Origin: DATFRX01 sp035630615
GTDB taxonomy: Bacteria > Actinomycetota > Actinomycetes > Propionibacteriales > Nocardioidaceae
Reading direction: 5' to 3'
DNA: 47,206 nt
NCBI GenBank assembly: GCA_035630615.1
Contig: DASQKI010000010.1
Span: 1-47,206, forward strand
Position numbers and translations under genes: made by a program. This document shows, piece after piece, positions 39,039 through 47,206 of the stretch (its first letter is position 1; every line of letters begins with the position of its first letter). The notes under the pieces were generated by a model. That model made no database searches, had not been told where the DNA came from, and saw only the letters and a list, made by a program, of their open reading frames with translations.

Positions 39039-39115
39039 CGCCCTCCCCGTGGGAGGACCCATCGTGCGACGACACGCGGGCGTGTCGCGCAGAATCGGTC
39101 CGCTCAGAGCTGCGG

Positions 39116-39457
39116 CTAGTCGGCCTCGCGTTCGGCCGGGGCGACGACGACCTCGAGTACGTCCGAGGTCTCGATGCCTTCGTCCTTCGCCGTCTCGGCC
39201 AGCAGTCGGGTGCCTCGATCGGCCGCGGTGCCGGGAGTCACCGCGTCGACGAGGATCGTGCCTGTCACGTTTTCTCCGGATTCTCCGTCCGCCGATCCGA
39301 GCCAGCATCGGACGCCGCGCGACCGAAGCCGGTCGTCCAGGCGAGCAACCCGATCGTCTGAGAGCTCCGCCCCCGTCAGCAGAGTGGGACGGACCTCCCA
39401 CGTCATTCCCGCGACGACTTCGTGAGTCGGATTGGGGATCTCTCTGGTCGTTGCCAT
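39116..39457 (-). CDS. Hypothetical protein
   Basis: A 113-residue protein starting at ATG 39457 (GGGA nearby). It has no signal peptide or membrane segment and contains WEVRPTLLTGAELSDDRVAR and a C-terminal VLEVVVAPAERE. I recognise no family. It is flanked on both sides by 70 or so non-coding bases and may be species-specific. Confidence 0.55.
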   Translation of the reverse strand: MATTREIPNPTHEVVAGMTWEVRPTLLTGAELSDDRVARLDDRLRSRGVRCWLGSADGESGENVTGTILVDAVTPGTAADRGTRLLAETAKDEGIETSDVLEVVVAPAEREAD

Positions 39458-39528
39458 GTCCCGATCATCCCGCATCGCGCCCCGCGGCGGTTGGACCCCC
39501 CATTCGACGTCGCGTCACTGACCCGGCC

Positions 39529-41382
39529 TCACCGGCGGCCGCGGCCCGCCTGGTCGTCGTCGGGCGGCGCACCGCAAATCACCGTGTCGAGCGGGATATA
39601 CGAGGTGTGCATCGTCTCCTTGCGCACCAGCTCGCGGGAACCGTGACGTCGGAAGTAGCGATAGACGTCGATGTCGAATCCGGCGTACCCGGTCTCCGCA
39701 TAGCAGTCCGGCGACTGGATGTACCTCGTGCTCGGCGACGTGTAGTCGTAGCGCTCGGACGCACCGGCGGTGATGTCCCAGTACTTCGTGCTCCACACCC
39801 GCACATGCATCTCGCCGTACCGCGACGGGGTGCTCGGCTCGATCCACTCCTGAATCAAGACTCCGTACGGCGTCGTGTTCTTGAACTCGAGGTCGACGGT
39901 CGGCCAGGCCACCGTCGCCTCGCGGCCGACCGGATAACGGTCGATGTAGAAGCTGTGCGTCTTGTGCTCGACATCCTTGAGACCGGCGAAGAACGCGGCA
40001 TTGAACGTCGTCGTCGCCACCTGCGAGACACCGCCGCCGTAGTCCTCGGCGTAGACGCCGTCATCGATGATGTAGCCGACGGTGAAGCCGTTCTCCTTGG
40101 TTCGTTCACCGACGGTGTCGTTGAGCGAAAAGGTCTCGCCTGGCTTGAGCACCGTGCCGTTGATCAGCTCGGCGGCCCGGCCCAGGTTGACGTTGCGGTA
40201 GTGGGCATGGGGGTAGTAGGTCGTGAAGCTGCTGACTACCTCACGGATCCGGAGATCGCGAGCCTCCTGGGTGGTGAAGTCGGCCTTCCCAACCGACGTG
40301 CCCACCTCGACCGTACGGGCTTCGCCAGTCTCGGACAGCACCGGCGCGACCACGTCGGCGACCTCTTGCGGATCGAGCGAGACACCGGGCTCGGCCGGCA
40401 CGACGACGGGCCGATCGTGCCGCAACACGACCTTGGCGTCGTGGGCGTTGGCGCCGATCCGCTTGCTCAGCTGGTCGATGCTGTCCGCGAGGCGGTCGAT
40501 GTCGAATGTGGGCCGGAGCTCACCATCGGACACTTCGAGGCTGAGTGCCGGCGCAAACTCCGGGATCGTCAGGTCGACGGTGCGGTTGGGCAGCTTGAGG
40601 TGCACGGGCCCCGACATCGCCGGGTCGGCGAGGTTGTCGAGCGCTTCGCCCAACTCGCCGGCGTCGACGACGGGCTCGGTCTCGTCGACGGACAGCTCGA
40701 TCGGCTCGTCGGACGTCAGGTACGACGCCACGATCTCGTCGGCCGCCGCCGCCCGATCCATCGAAAGGCCAGTCTCGGGTTGGGTGACCTCGCGACCGCC
40801 GTCGCCGCTGAATGTGATGCTCGGCTCGGTCGCGGCGACGTCGATCCGTTTCGCCACCGTGGCGAGCTCTGCTTCGAGCGCATCCTGGTCGACCTCGACG
40901 ACCGGTTCGACATCGTCAGACCCGATCAGGATCTCCAGCATGTGAACGGGGTTCCACGACCGACCGCCGCCGGCCTCGTCGACGGTCGCCTCGACATCCA
41001 GACGCAGGCCTGCCCGTACCGGATCGATCTTGTACGTCCGGTCCTCCCAGGCGACCCGGATCGGGTCGTCGGCACGATCGGTCAACTCCGACTCGAGGTG
41101 CTGCTCGGCATCGTCGGTCGACAGCCCGCCGATATCGACGTCGGCGACCTCCGTGCCCGACGGGACCTTGCCACCGAGGAAGATCCAGCCGGCGAGGTAG
41201 AGCGCGCCGAGCAGCCCGACGACACCGCCGACGGCCAGCCAGACACCCCGACGATCGGACCGATCGTTCTCATCGGTCTGATCCGGCTGATCGGTCTGAT
41301 CCGGCTGATCGGTCTGATCGGTCTGATCGGTCTGATCCGGCTGATCCGGCTGATCGGCCACAGGGAACTGCTCGTTCGTCAC
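39529..41382 (-). CDS. VanW-family membrane-anchored protein with Asp-Gln repeat tail
   Basis: A 617-residue protein from GTG 41382 (AAGGAG 6 nt upstream). Residues about 10-38 are a cytoplasmic DQT/DQP repeat; GVWLAVGGVVGLLGALYLAG (46-65) is the membrane helix; then two peptidoglycan-binding YoaR-like domains (for example VPSGTEVADVDIGGLSTDDA); and the VanW domain, from VVSSFTTYYPHAHYRNVNLG through INGTVLKPGETFSLNDTVGE and YGGGVSQVATTTFNAAFFAG. VanW domains are linked to glycopeptide resistance clusters and wall modification; mechanism is not known. It is the 3' member of a tandem pair, 63 nt behind its paralogue, in the minus-strand run beginning at mshB. Confidence 0.88.
   Translation of the reverse strand: MTNEQFPVADQPDQPDQTDQTDQTDQPDQTDQPDQTDENDRSDRRGVWLAVGGVVGLLGALYLAGWIFLGGKVPSGTEVADVDIGGLSTDDAEQHLESELTDRADDPIRVAWEDRTYKIDPVRAGLRLDVEATVDEAGGGRSWNPVHMLEILIGSDDVEPVVEVDQDALEAELATVAKRIDVAATEPSITFSGDGGREVTQPETGLSMDRAAAADEIVASYLTSDEPIELSVDETEPVVDAGELGEALDNLADPAMSGPVHLKLPNRTVDLTIPEFAPALSLEVSDGELRPTFDIDRLADSIDQLSKRIGANAHDAKVVLRHDRPVVVPAEPGVSLDPQEVADVVAPVLSETGEARTVEVGTSVGKADFTTQEARDLRIREVVSSFTTYYPHAHYRNVNLGRAAELINGTVLKPGETFSLNDTVGERTKENGFTVGYIIDDGVYAEDYGGGVSQVATTTFNAAFFAGLKDVEHKTHSFYIDRYPVGREATVAWPTVDLEFKNTTPYGVLIQEWIEPSTPSRYGEMHVRVWSTKYWDITAGASERYDYTSPSTRYIQSPDCYAETGYAGFDIDVYRYFRRHGSRELVRKETMHTSYIPLDTVICGAPPDDDQAGRGRR
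41272..41352 (-). repeat. Nine in-frame 9-nt coding repeats
   Basis: Nine units of either ATCGGTCTG or ATCCGGCTG (plus strand) run head to tail and encode Asp-Gln-Thr or Asp-Gln-Pro on the minus strand, in the cytoplasmic tail of the VanW-family protein. The unit is a multiple of three, so copy-number changes keep the frame. The paralogue at 43209 has no such tail. Confidence 0.9.
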
Positions 41383-41445
41383 GCGCCGCTCCTTGCCTGT
41401 CGGTCTGCCCTCCGTCGTCCTTCGAAGGTAGTGGACCAGGCTGGC

Positions 41446-43209
41446 CTAGTGTCGCCGCCCGTCTCCGTGCCCTTTAGGGCGTTTTGGCCGATGACAGATG
41501 ACGTGGTCGGCGGCGACATAGGCCGTATGCATCGTTTCTTTCCGTTCAACCTTCTTGTCACCGTGCCGTCGGAAGTATCGATATACGTCAACATCGAAGC
41601 CGGCCTGGCCGTCCTGGGGATAGCAGCGCCGCGACCGGTCGACATGGCGCGCGGGTGGGCGGAAGTTGTGACGCTTGGACAGGCCGGCGGTGACGTCCCA
41701 GTACTTCGTGCTCCACATCCGAACATGCACCTCACCCCGCCGCTGCGGTCCGCCCGGCCGGATCCACGACTGGATGATGACGCCGTGCGGCGTGGTGTTT
41801 TTGAATCGCAGGTCGATGCCCGGCCAGGACACGATGGCCTCGCGCCCTACCGGATAGCCGTCGGTGTAGACGCGGTGCGGCTGATGCTGGACGTCCTCGA
41901 GGCCGGCGAAGAACGCCGCGTTGAAGACGGTGGTCGCCACCTGCGACACGCCACCGCCAACGTCCTTCGCCGGCACGCCGCCGCGGCGCACGTATCCGAC
42001 GGTGAAGCCGTTGTCCGGTGAGAGGCGACCCACCGTGTCGTTAAACGAGAACGTGTCACCGGGTCGGATCATCGTGCCGTTGATGAGCTTCGTGGCGCGT
42101 CCCATGTTGACGTTACGATAGTGCGCGCCGGGGTAGTAAGTCGTGAACGAGCTGACTACGCGCCGGATCCCTAGGGCACGCGCGTCGTCGGTCGTATAGC
42201 TGGCTCTCCACTCCGACATGGCGAGCGTCGCGACCCGCGCCTGGCCCGTCTTGCCGACGACCGGCGCAACTGCGGCGGCGACCCTTGCGGGGTCGAGACT
42301 GCGGCCGGACCTTGATGGCACGATCGCCGGCCGTCCGTCGCGCAGGGTCCATCTCGCGTTGCGCGGCTCCATGCCGATCCTGGACCGAAGGCCCGCGATG
42401 TCGCCGGCCAGCCGGTACACGTCGAACGTCGGCACAAGCGCGTCGTCCTTGAGTCGCAGGCTCAGCGCCGGCGCAAACTCGGGCAGCGACAGCTCGACGG
42501 TGCGGTTGGGGAGGCGGAGTCGGATCGGACCCGACATCGCGGGCTTGGCATAGGTGTCGATCGCTCGCGCGACGTCGCTCAAGTCGGCCTGCGGCTGGAG
42601 GGCCTTGATGCGCAGCTGGACCGGCTTGTCCAAACGCAGATAGGCGGACACGATGTCGTCGGCGACGGCCTGGTGGTCAAGGACGTGGCCCGACCTCGGC
42701 GGCATCACCGCGTGAGTGCCGTCGGCCGCGAACGTGACACGCGGTTCGACCGGCCGGAGATCCACCTGCTTGGCGATCCCGTCCAGGGTGGCGTCGAGCG
42801 CCGCCCGGTCGACGTCGATCACCGGACGTACCTCGCCGGTTGTCAGCACGACCTCGAACATGCGCATCGGATTCCACGACCGACCGCCGCCGGCCTCGCG
42901 AACCGTCGCCTCGACGTCGAGATGCAGGCCGGCCCGCTGCGGGTCGATCTTGAAGCGATGCCCCTGCCAGACCAGGCGTATCGGATCGTCGACCCGGTCG
43001 GCCAGCTCCGACTGGAGCCGGTACTCGGCGTCGTCTGGCGACAGGCCGCCGATCTCGACGTCGGCCACCTGGGTCCCCGACGGCACACTGCCGCCCAGGA
43101 ACAGCCAACCCGCGAGGTAGAGCGTGCCGAGCAGCGTGACGATCCCGCCGATCGCGAGCCAGGTGCCGCGGCGGTCGCGCTGCTCATTCGTGGCGTACGG
43201 GTCACTCAC
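41446..43209 (-). CDS. VanW-family membrane-anchored protein
   Basis: A 587-residue paralogue of the gene at 39529-41382, starting at GTG 43209 (GGGGAG 9 nt upstream). It has a short cytoplasmic tail (MSDPYATNEQRDRRG), a membrane helix (TWLAIGGIVTLLGTLYLAGW), two YoaR-like domains, and the VanW domain (SSFTTYYPGAHYRNVNMGRA; MIRPGDTFSFNDTVGRLSPD; VGGGVSQVATTVFNAAFFAG). The C-terminal region with several Cys and Tyr residues (SRRCYPQDGQAGFDVDVYRY) is conserved between the two. It follows the flavin reductase by 14 nt and is likely part of the mshB operon. Confidence 0.88.
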   Translation of the reverse strand: MSDPYATNEQRDRRGTWLAIGGIVTLLGTLYLAGWLFLGGSVPSGTQVADVEIGGLSPDDAEYRLQSELADRVDDPIRLVWQGHRFKIDPQRAGLHLDVEATVREAGGGRSWNPMRMFEVVLTTGEVRPVIDVDRAALDATLDGIAKQVDLRPVEPRVTFAADGTHAVMPPRSGHVLDHQAVADDIVSAYLRLDKPVQLRIKALQPQADLSDVARAIDTYAKPAMSGPIRLRLPNRTVELSLPEFAPALSLRLKDDALVPTFDVYRLAGDIAGLRSRIGMEPRNARWTLRDGRPAIVPSRSGRSLDPARVAAAVAPVVGKTGQARVATLAMSEWRASYTTDDARALGIRRVVSSFTTYYPGAHYRNVNMGRATKLINGTMIRPGDTFSFNDTVGRLSPDNGFTVGYVRRGGVPAKDVGGGVSQVATTVFNAAFFAGLEDVQHQPHRVYTDGYPVGREAIVSWPGIDLRFKNTTPHGVIIQSWIRPGGPQRRGEVHVRMWSTKYWDVTAGLSKRHNFRPPARHVDRSRRCYPQDGQAGFDVDVYRYFRRHGDKKVERKETMHTAYVAADHVICHRPKRPKGHGDGRRH

Positions 43210-43223
43210 GAACGCCCACTCCC

Positions 43224-43796
43224 CTAGGTGCCGGACTGAGTCGTTTCGTCGTCAATGATGGACGAACGCAGCGCCACCGGCGACTTTTCGCTTGCCTCCG
43301 AATGCAACAGCGCCGCGTAATGAGAACGGTAATAGAGAAGTGGGTCGTCCACATCGTCTGTGACCGAAGCAGTGATGACCTCGCCGACCACGATTGTGTG
43401 ATCGGCGCCGTCGTAGGTCCGCCAGGTGCGGCACTCGAGCCAGGCCGTCGCGTCGTCGAGCAGCCCGGCGCCGGTGTAGCCACCCCGTCGATAGCCGACC
43501 TTGTCGAGCTGGCCGTCGAGAGGGCGCCCGCGCAGCGCGAACCAGGTCGCGGCATCCTGGCCGGACTCGCTCAGGATCGACACCGCCCAGCGCCCCGACC
43601 GGAGCGCGGCATCGTGAAACCGCGCGGTCTTGTCGAGGCACACCAGCACGAGGGGCGGGTCGAGCGAGACTGACGTGAACGCGCTCACGGTGATCGCATG
43701 GTCCTCGTCGTCGTCCACCGTCGTCACGACAGTCACGCCGCTGCCGAATCGACCGAGAGCGCCGCGAAACGCTCGGTCGTCGAGAGGCTCGGTCAT
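43224..43796 (-). CDS. Flavin reductase family protein
   Basis: A 190-residue split-barrel flavoprotein of the HpaC/flavin reductase type: ALGRFGSGVTVVTTVDDDED and VSAFTSVSLDPPLVLVCLDK bind the flavin, and HDAALRSGRWAVSILSESGQ continues the fold. Such proteins supply reduced FMN or FAD to a monooxygenase or act alone. No monooxygenase is in the window. The start overlaps the stop of the upstream membrane protein by 4 nt (ATGA). Confidence 0.88.
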   Translation of the reverse strand: MTEPLDDRAFRGALGRFGSGVTVVTTVDDDEDHAITVSAFTSVSLDPPLVLVCLDKTARFHDAALRSGRWAVSILSESGQDAATWFALRGRPLDGQLDKVGYRRGGYTGAGLLDDATAWLECRTWRTYDGADHTIVVGEVITASVTDDVDDPLLYYRSHYAALLHSEASEKSPVALRSSIIDDETTQSGT

Positions 43797-44194
43797 GAGG
43801 ACGGCCTCTCAGGTGGGGGCTCAGCCATGCCTCGTACAACAGCAATCGCCAGCACGACCATCCCGCCGAAGACGTACGCATTGCCGAGGAAGTCGCTCAC
43901 CAACACGGTGTCGCCCTCGGGCCGACCCTGCTGCAGCCACAGGAGGGCGACCACCCAGCCGATAGGCACGCCGATCACACCGGGGGTGCGCGCCAGCCTG
44001 GCCGCGGCCAGCGTCACGGAGAACGCCGTCGCCAAGGTCAGCACGAGCCCCCACGGCAGTAGCACTCCGGCCGGTCGAAAGGCATCCCGATGCACGATCG
44101 CCCCCGCGAGACCGATGATCACGCCGACCACACCGGCGCCGACGGCCATGCCGACTCGCCGGGCGCGCGGCTCCGTCGCTTCCCCGGGCACCAT
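43793..44194 (-). CDS. Small four-helix membrane protein (DUF6113-like)
   Basis: A 133-residue protein with about four membrane segments (VGMAVGAGVVGVIIGLAGAI; GVLLPWGLVLTLATAFSVTL; GVIGVPIGWVVALLWLQQG; FLGNAYVFGGMVVLAIAVVR). It sits between mshB (5 nt upstream) and the flavin reductase (4-nt overlap), a place where actinobacteria often have such a membrane protein next to mshB. Function unknown. Confidence 0.7.
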   Translation of the reverse strand: MVPGEATEPRARRVGMAVGAGVVGVIIGLAGAIVHRDAFRPAGVLLPWGLVLTLATAFSVTLAAARLARTPGVIGVPIGWVVALLWLQQGRPEGDTVLVSDFLGNAYVFGGMVVLAIAVVRGMAEPPPERPSS

Positions 44195-44199
44195 CTGGA

Positions 44200-45123
44200 T
44201 CAGGCGACGCCGGCGAACAGGTCGGCCTCGAGTCCGGTCGTCGGATCGACCGGCCCCAGCGTGCCCTTGGCCAGGCGATAGTCCTCGAGGCCCCAGCCGC
44301 CCGGCTCGACCCGATCGGCGACGGCGAAAAACCCGCTCGTCATGTCGATCTGGGTGGCGTGTGCCCGCATGGCGGCCATCTTGTGCTCGACGTAGGCGGA
44401 CGCATCGACCGTCGCGGTGAGGAGCTTGTCCGGCGTGACGAACGGCGGCAGCGGCCCGTCCGGGTCCAGGCCTTCGAACGTCTCGGTGTCGCCAGAGGCC
44501 CGGAGCGCCCGCAGCATCGCACGCAGCCGAGACTCGCTCGACGCGGTCCAGTAGAGCTTGGGGATGTCCCAGCCCTCGCCCAGGTCGGTGCGATAGGACG
44601 CTACGGCCGCCAGCGCGGTGGCGTAGGTCGCGACCCGATGCGCCTGGACGTGATCGGGGTGGCCATAGCCGCCGTACTCGTTGTAGGTCACCAACACCTG
44701 CGGTCGCACCTCGCGGATCACCTCGACCAAGCGGTCGGACGCCTCGCGCAGGTCGGCCCGCCAGAACGCGTCGTCGCGGACCTCGTCACCGGCCGTAGCG
44801 CCGCCGTCGTCGCCCCACACCATGCCGGAGTCGCGATAGTGGCCGGCACCGCCGAGGAACCGATGGTCGGTGACGCCGAGCGCCTTCATCGCCTCGGCCA
44901 GCTCACCGATGCGGTGCTGACCGAGTCCGTCATCGGCATGCGAGGCCAGGTGCGCCAAATCGGGGACGAGGACCTCGCCCTCCTCACCGAGGGTGCAGGT
45001 CACGAGCGCCACGTGGGCGCCCTCGGCCGCGTATTTGGCCATCGTCGCGCCGTTGTTGATCGACTCGTCGTCGGGATGGGCGTGAACGAGCAGGAGTCGA
45101 CGGTTTGCGGCGATCTCAACCAT
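44200..45123 (-). CDS. mshB: N-acetyl-GlcN-inositol deacetylase of mycothiol synthesis
   Basis: A 307-residue LmbE-family zinc deacetylase that removes acetyl from GlcNAc-inositol, the second step to mycothiol. Zinc-site residues are in LLLVHAHPDDESINNGATMA (His, Asp, Asp) and NEYGGYGHPDHVQAHRVAT (His); CTLGEEGEVLVPDLAHLASH and LGGAGHYRDSGMVWGD are typical. The last residues (LAGAxDPxTGLExDLFAGVA-like) favour MshB over the mycothiol-conjugate amidase Mca. ATG 45123 lies 6 nt behind TACCCT and is likely leaderless. It heads a five-gene minus-strand run to 39529. Confidence 0.88.
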   Translation of the reverse strand: MVEIAANRRLLLVHAHPDDESINNGATMAKYAAEGAHVALVTCTLGEEGEVLVPDLAHLASHADDGLGQHRIGELAEAMKALGVTDHRFLGGAGHYRDSGMVWGDDGGATAGDEVRDDAFWRADLREASDRLVEVIREVRPQVLVTYNEYGGYGHPDHVQAHRVATYATALAAVASYRTDLGEGWDIPKLYWTASSESRLRAMLRALRASGDTETFEGLDPDGPLPPFVTPDKLLTATVDASAYVEHKMAAMRAHATQIDMTSGFFAVADRVEPGGWGLEDYRLAKGTLGPVDPTTGLEADLFAGVA

Positions 45124-45129
45124 GCGGAA

Positions 45130-45135
45130 AGGGTA
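45130..45135 (-). promoter_or_regulatory. Predicted -10 box of mshB, leaderless
   Basis: TACCCT on the minus strand, 6 nt before ATG 45123; no Shine-Dalgarno is present. Confidence 0.5.
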
Positions 45136-45190
45136 CGGGGCGGCACCGACGGCCCGTGACGGCGAGCGCAGACATGGCAGGATCGGCGCC

Positions 45191-47206
45191 ATGGACTCCC
45201 CCTCGTTTCCGCGGTTGTACGCACGCACACGACGCTTCTCGCTCGGCGTCCCGCGTGACCTGCACGTCACGGCCGACGGGTCGCGCGTCGTTTACGTCCG
45301 GACCGAGTCGGGCACCTCGCCGACCGGGTCGCTATGGGCGTACGACATCGATGCCGATCGCGAGCGCCGGATCGCCGACCCGGCCGACCTCCTCGGCACG
45401 GCCGACGAGAAGCTGTCGCCGCAGGAGCGGGCCCGCCGCGAACGCCGCCGCGAGACCGGCGCCGGCATCGTGGGGTACGCCCTCGACCAGACCGGCGCGG
45501 TCGCGGCGTTCGCGCTCTCGGGCCGACTGTGGCTGGCCGACATCACGGCCGGCGGAGCCCGGGAGCTGCCGAGCGCCGGATCCGTGATCGACCCCAAGCC
45601 GGACCCGACCGGGCAGCGGGTCGCCTATGCCACCGCGAGCGGCGCCCTCCGTGTCGTGGCGGCCGACGGCACCGACGACCGGGCGCTGGTCGAGCCCGAC
45701 GGCGAGCATGTCGTGTGGGGACAGGCCGAGTTTGTCGCGGGCGAGGAGATGGACCGCCACACCGGATACTGGTGGGCGCCCGATGGGCAACGACTGCTCG
45801 TCGAGCGCTACGACGAGTCCGCGGTGCCGATCTGGTACATCGCCGACCCGGCCCATCCCGACCGGGAGCCGGCCGCACATCGCTACCCCGCTACCGGGAC
45901 GACGAATGCCGACGTGACGCTGTGGCTCGTCGACCTCGACGGTACGCGTCGTGAAGTCGTCTGGGATCGCGTCGCCATGCCGTACCTCGTCCGCGCCTCC
46001 TGGGCCGACCAGGGTCCCCTGCTCCAGGTGATGTCACGCGACCAGAAGTCGTCACAGGTCCTCACCGTCGACGTCGACAGCGGCGCGACGAGCGTGGCGC
46101 AGACGTTCACCGACCCGATGTGGGTCGAGGCCCGCGTCGGCGTCCCGCGCTGGCTGCCCGACGGCCGGATCCTTACGCTCGTCGACGACGCCGACACGGT
46201 GCGCCTGGCCGCCGACGGTGAGCCGTTCAGTCCGGTCGGGCTGCAGGTGCGGGCCGTCTTGGCGGCCGACGACGACGGAGTCGCGATCGCCGCGTCGACC
46301 GAGCCGACCGAGATCCACATCCTTCGGGTCGGCTACGACGGCACCGCCGACCCGGTCACGACCGAGCCGGGGGTGCATGCCGGGGTCGTGAACGGCGATG
46401 TCGCCGCCCTGACCAGTGGCCGGCTCGACGCGGACGGAGTCGAGGTCCGCGTACTGCGCAAGGGCGAGCCGGCCGGTGGGATCAGGTCGCTGGCGGAGTA
46501 CGCCGGGTTCCGGCCCCAGGTCTCGCTGCTGCGCGCCGGCGCTCGGGAGCTTCGGACAGCTGTCCTCTTCCCACGCGATCACGAGCCCGGGTCGCGGCGG
46601 CTGCCGGTGCTGATGGACCCCTACGGCGGACCGCACGGACAGCGTGCGGTCGCATCGTCCCGGCACCATCTGGCGTCGCAGTGGTACGCCGACCAGGGTT
46701 TCGCCGTCGTCGTGGCCGACGGTCGGGGTACGCCGGGGCGCGGGCCGGCATGGGAGCGGTCGGTCTATCTCGAGCTCGCCGCGATCACCCTGCAGGACCA
46801 GGTCGACGCACTCGCCGCCGTCGCCGAGCGCTATCCGGACGACCTCGACACGAGCCGCGTGGGCTTCAAGGGCTGGTCGTACGGCGGCTACCTCGCCGCG
46901 ATGGCGGTGCTGCGCCGACCGGACGTGTTCCACGCAGCGGTCGCCGGCGCACCGGTCACCGACGTTCGGCTCTACGACACGTTCTATCAAGAGCGCTATC
47001 TCGGCCATCCGGACGACAACCCCGACGTCTACGACCGCAACTCGCTGATCGACGACGCGCCGAAGCTGGAGCGGCCGCTGATGATCATCCACGGCACGGC
47101 GGACGACAACGTCGTGTTCGCCCACACGCTGCGACTGTCGTCAGCGCTGCTCGCGGCCGGTCGGCCCCACACGGTGCTGCCGCTGTCGGGCGTCACGCAC
47201 ATGACG
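45191..47206 (+). CDS. S9 family peptidase (DPP-IV/prolyl oligopeptidase type), 3' end outside window
   Basis: At least 672 residues, open to the window end. ATG 45191 starts it; CAGGAT lies 7 nt upstream. There is no signal peptide. Residues to about 460 form the beta-propeller (VTADGSRVVYVRTESGTSP; DPKPDPTGQRVAYATASGA; a DPP-IV-like HTGYWWAPDGQRLLVERYDE). The hydrolase domain follows: LPVLMDPYGGPHGQRAV, then the nucleophile in GFKGWSYGGYLAAMAVL (Gly-Trp-Ser-Tyr-Gly), and IHGTADDNVVFAH with the Asp. The catalytic His motif SGVTHM lies on the last codons present. It removes dipeptides from peptides, most likely in the cytoplasm. Divergent from mshB with 67 nt between starts. Confidence 0.9.
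   Translation, partial: MDSPSFPRLYARTRRFSLGVPRDLHVTADGSRVVYVRTESGTSPTGSLWAYDIDADRERRIADPADLLGTADEKLSPQERARRERRRETGAGIVGYALDQTGAVAAFALSGRLWLADITAGGARELPSAGSVIDPKPDPTGQRVAYATASGALRVVAADGTDDRALVEPDGEHVVWGQAEFVAGEEMDRHTGYWWAPDGQRLLVERYDESAVPIWYIADPAHPDREPAAHRYPATGTTNADVTLWLVDLDGTRREVVWDRVAMPYLVRASWADQGPLLQVMSRDQKSSQVLTVDVDSGATSVAQTFTDPMWVEARVGVPRWLPDGRILTLVDDADTVRLAADGEPFSPVGLQVRAVLAADDDGVAIAASTEPTEIHILRVGYDGTADPVTTEPGVHAGVVNGDVAALTSGRLDADGVEVRVLRKGEPAGGIRSLAEYAGFRPQVSLLRAGARELRTAVLFPRDHEPGSRRLPVLMDPYGGPHGQRAVASSRHHLASQWYADQGFAVVVADGRGTPGRGPAWERSVYLELAAITLQDQVDALAAVAERYPDDLDTSRVGFKGWSYGGYLAAMAVLRRPDVFHAAVAGAPVTDVRLYDTFYQERYLGHPDDNPDVYDRNSLIDDAPKLERPLMIIHGTADDNVVFAHTLRLSSALLAAGRPHTVLPLSGVTHMT

Noticed and set aside
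38974..42021. Open frame of 1015 codons on the plus strand opposite the VanW genes
   Set aside because: It lies antisense to two conserved proteins; its Leu-Ile-Gly repeats are merely the complement of the Asp-Gln coding repeat.

Overview
The window is from a high-GC actinobacterium. Mycothiol synthesis (mshB), the sigE/htrA/tatB/mrp neighbourhood with the adjacent O-methyltransferase known from mycobacteria, a DUF3117 protein, a 7Fe ferredoxin next to dapC, and many genes with a TANNNT box 6-8 nt before the start codon (leaderless transcripts) all point this way. Gene style suggests Propionibacteriales/Nocardioidaceae, but that rests on impression only. No tRNA, rRNA, CRISPR array, transposase or phage gene was seen.

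Region 1 (1-11705) is the most unusual part. It looks like one end of a surface-glycan locus devoted to sulfur-bearing sugars: the C-terminal part of a UDP-sulfoquinovose synthase, six intact P-loop sulfotransferases of several subfamilies, three glycosyltransferase-type proteins and an NAD-dependent sugar epimerase. The locus has been reshuffled by duplication. The divergent epimerase/sulfotransferase pair at 6063-8276 has a second copy at 1438-2798, in which the epimerase is reduced to a frameshifted N-terminal stub. A decayed sulfotransferase start (1384-1431) and remnants of a glycosyltransferase 3' end (2822-3047) mark further rearrangements.

Region 2 (11786-19773, minus strand) holds a sigma factor with a membrane-anchored partner, a CoA-ester lyase, two small related proteins (one secreted, one without signal peptide) and a 1442-residue subtilisin fused to a BNR/Asp-box propeller. 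Region 3 (19924-25386) starts with a 22-nt tandem repeat, then an EamA exporter, a divergent hypothetical protein, a YdeP-type molybdopterin oxidoreductase, the Fe-S carrier Mrp and TatB. Region 4 (25383-31884) has HtrA and SigE (no anti-sigma gene between them), an O-methyltransferase without a standard start codon, DUF3117, a PaaX-type regulator preceded by a short overlapping ORF, a PaaG-like hydratase, a small RTX-type secreted protein, Tag glycosylase, a DivIVA-like membrane protein and a DUF202 protein.

Region 5 (31891-39457) carries the succinylase branch of diaminopimelate synthesis (dapE, dapD, dapC) with fdxA, a lysozyme-like membrane protein, VOC and hypothetical proteins, and two decayed genes (an MFS exporter and a TolB-like propeller). 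Region 6 (39529-47206) has two tandem VanW-family proteins, a flavin reductase, a small membrane protein, mshB and, divergently, an S9 prolyl-oligopeptidase-type peptidase cut by the window end.
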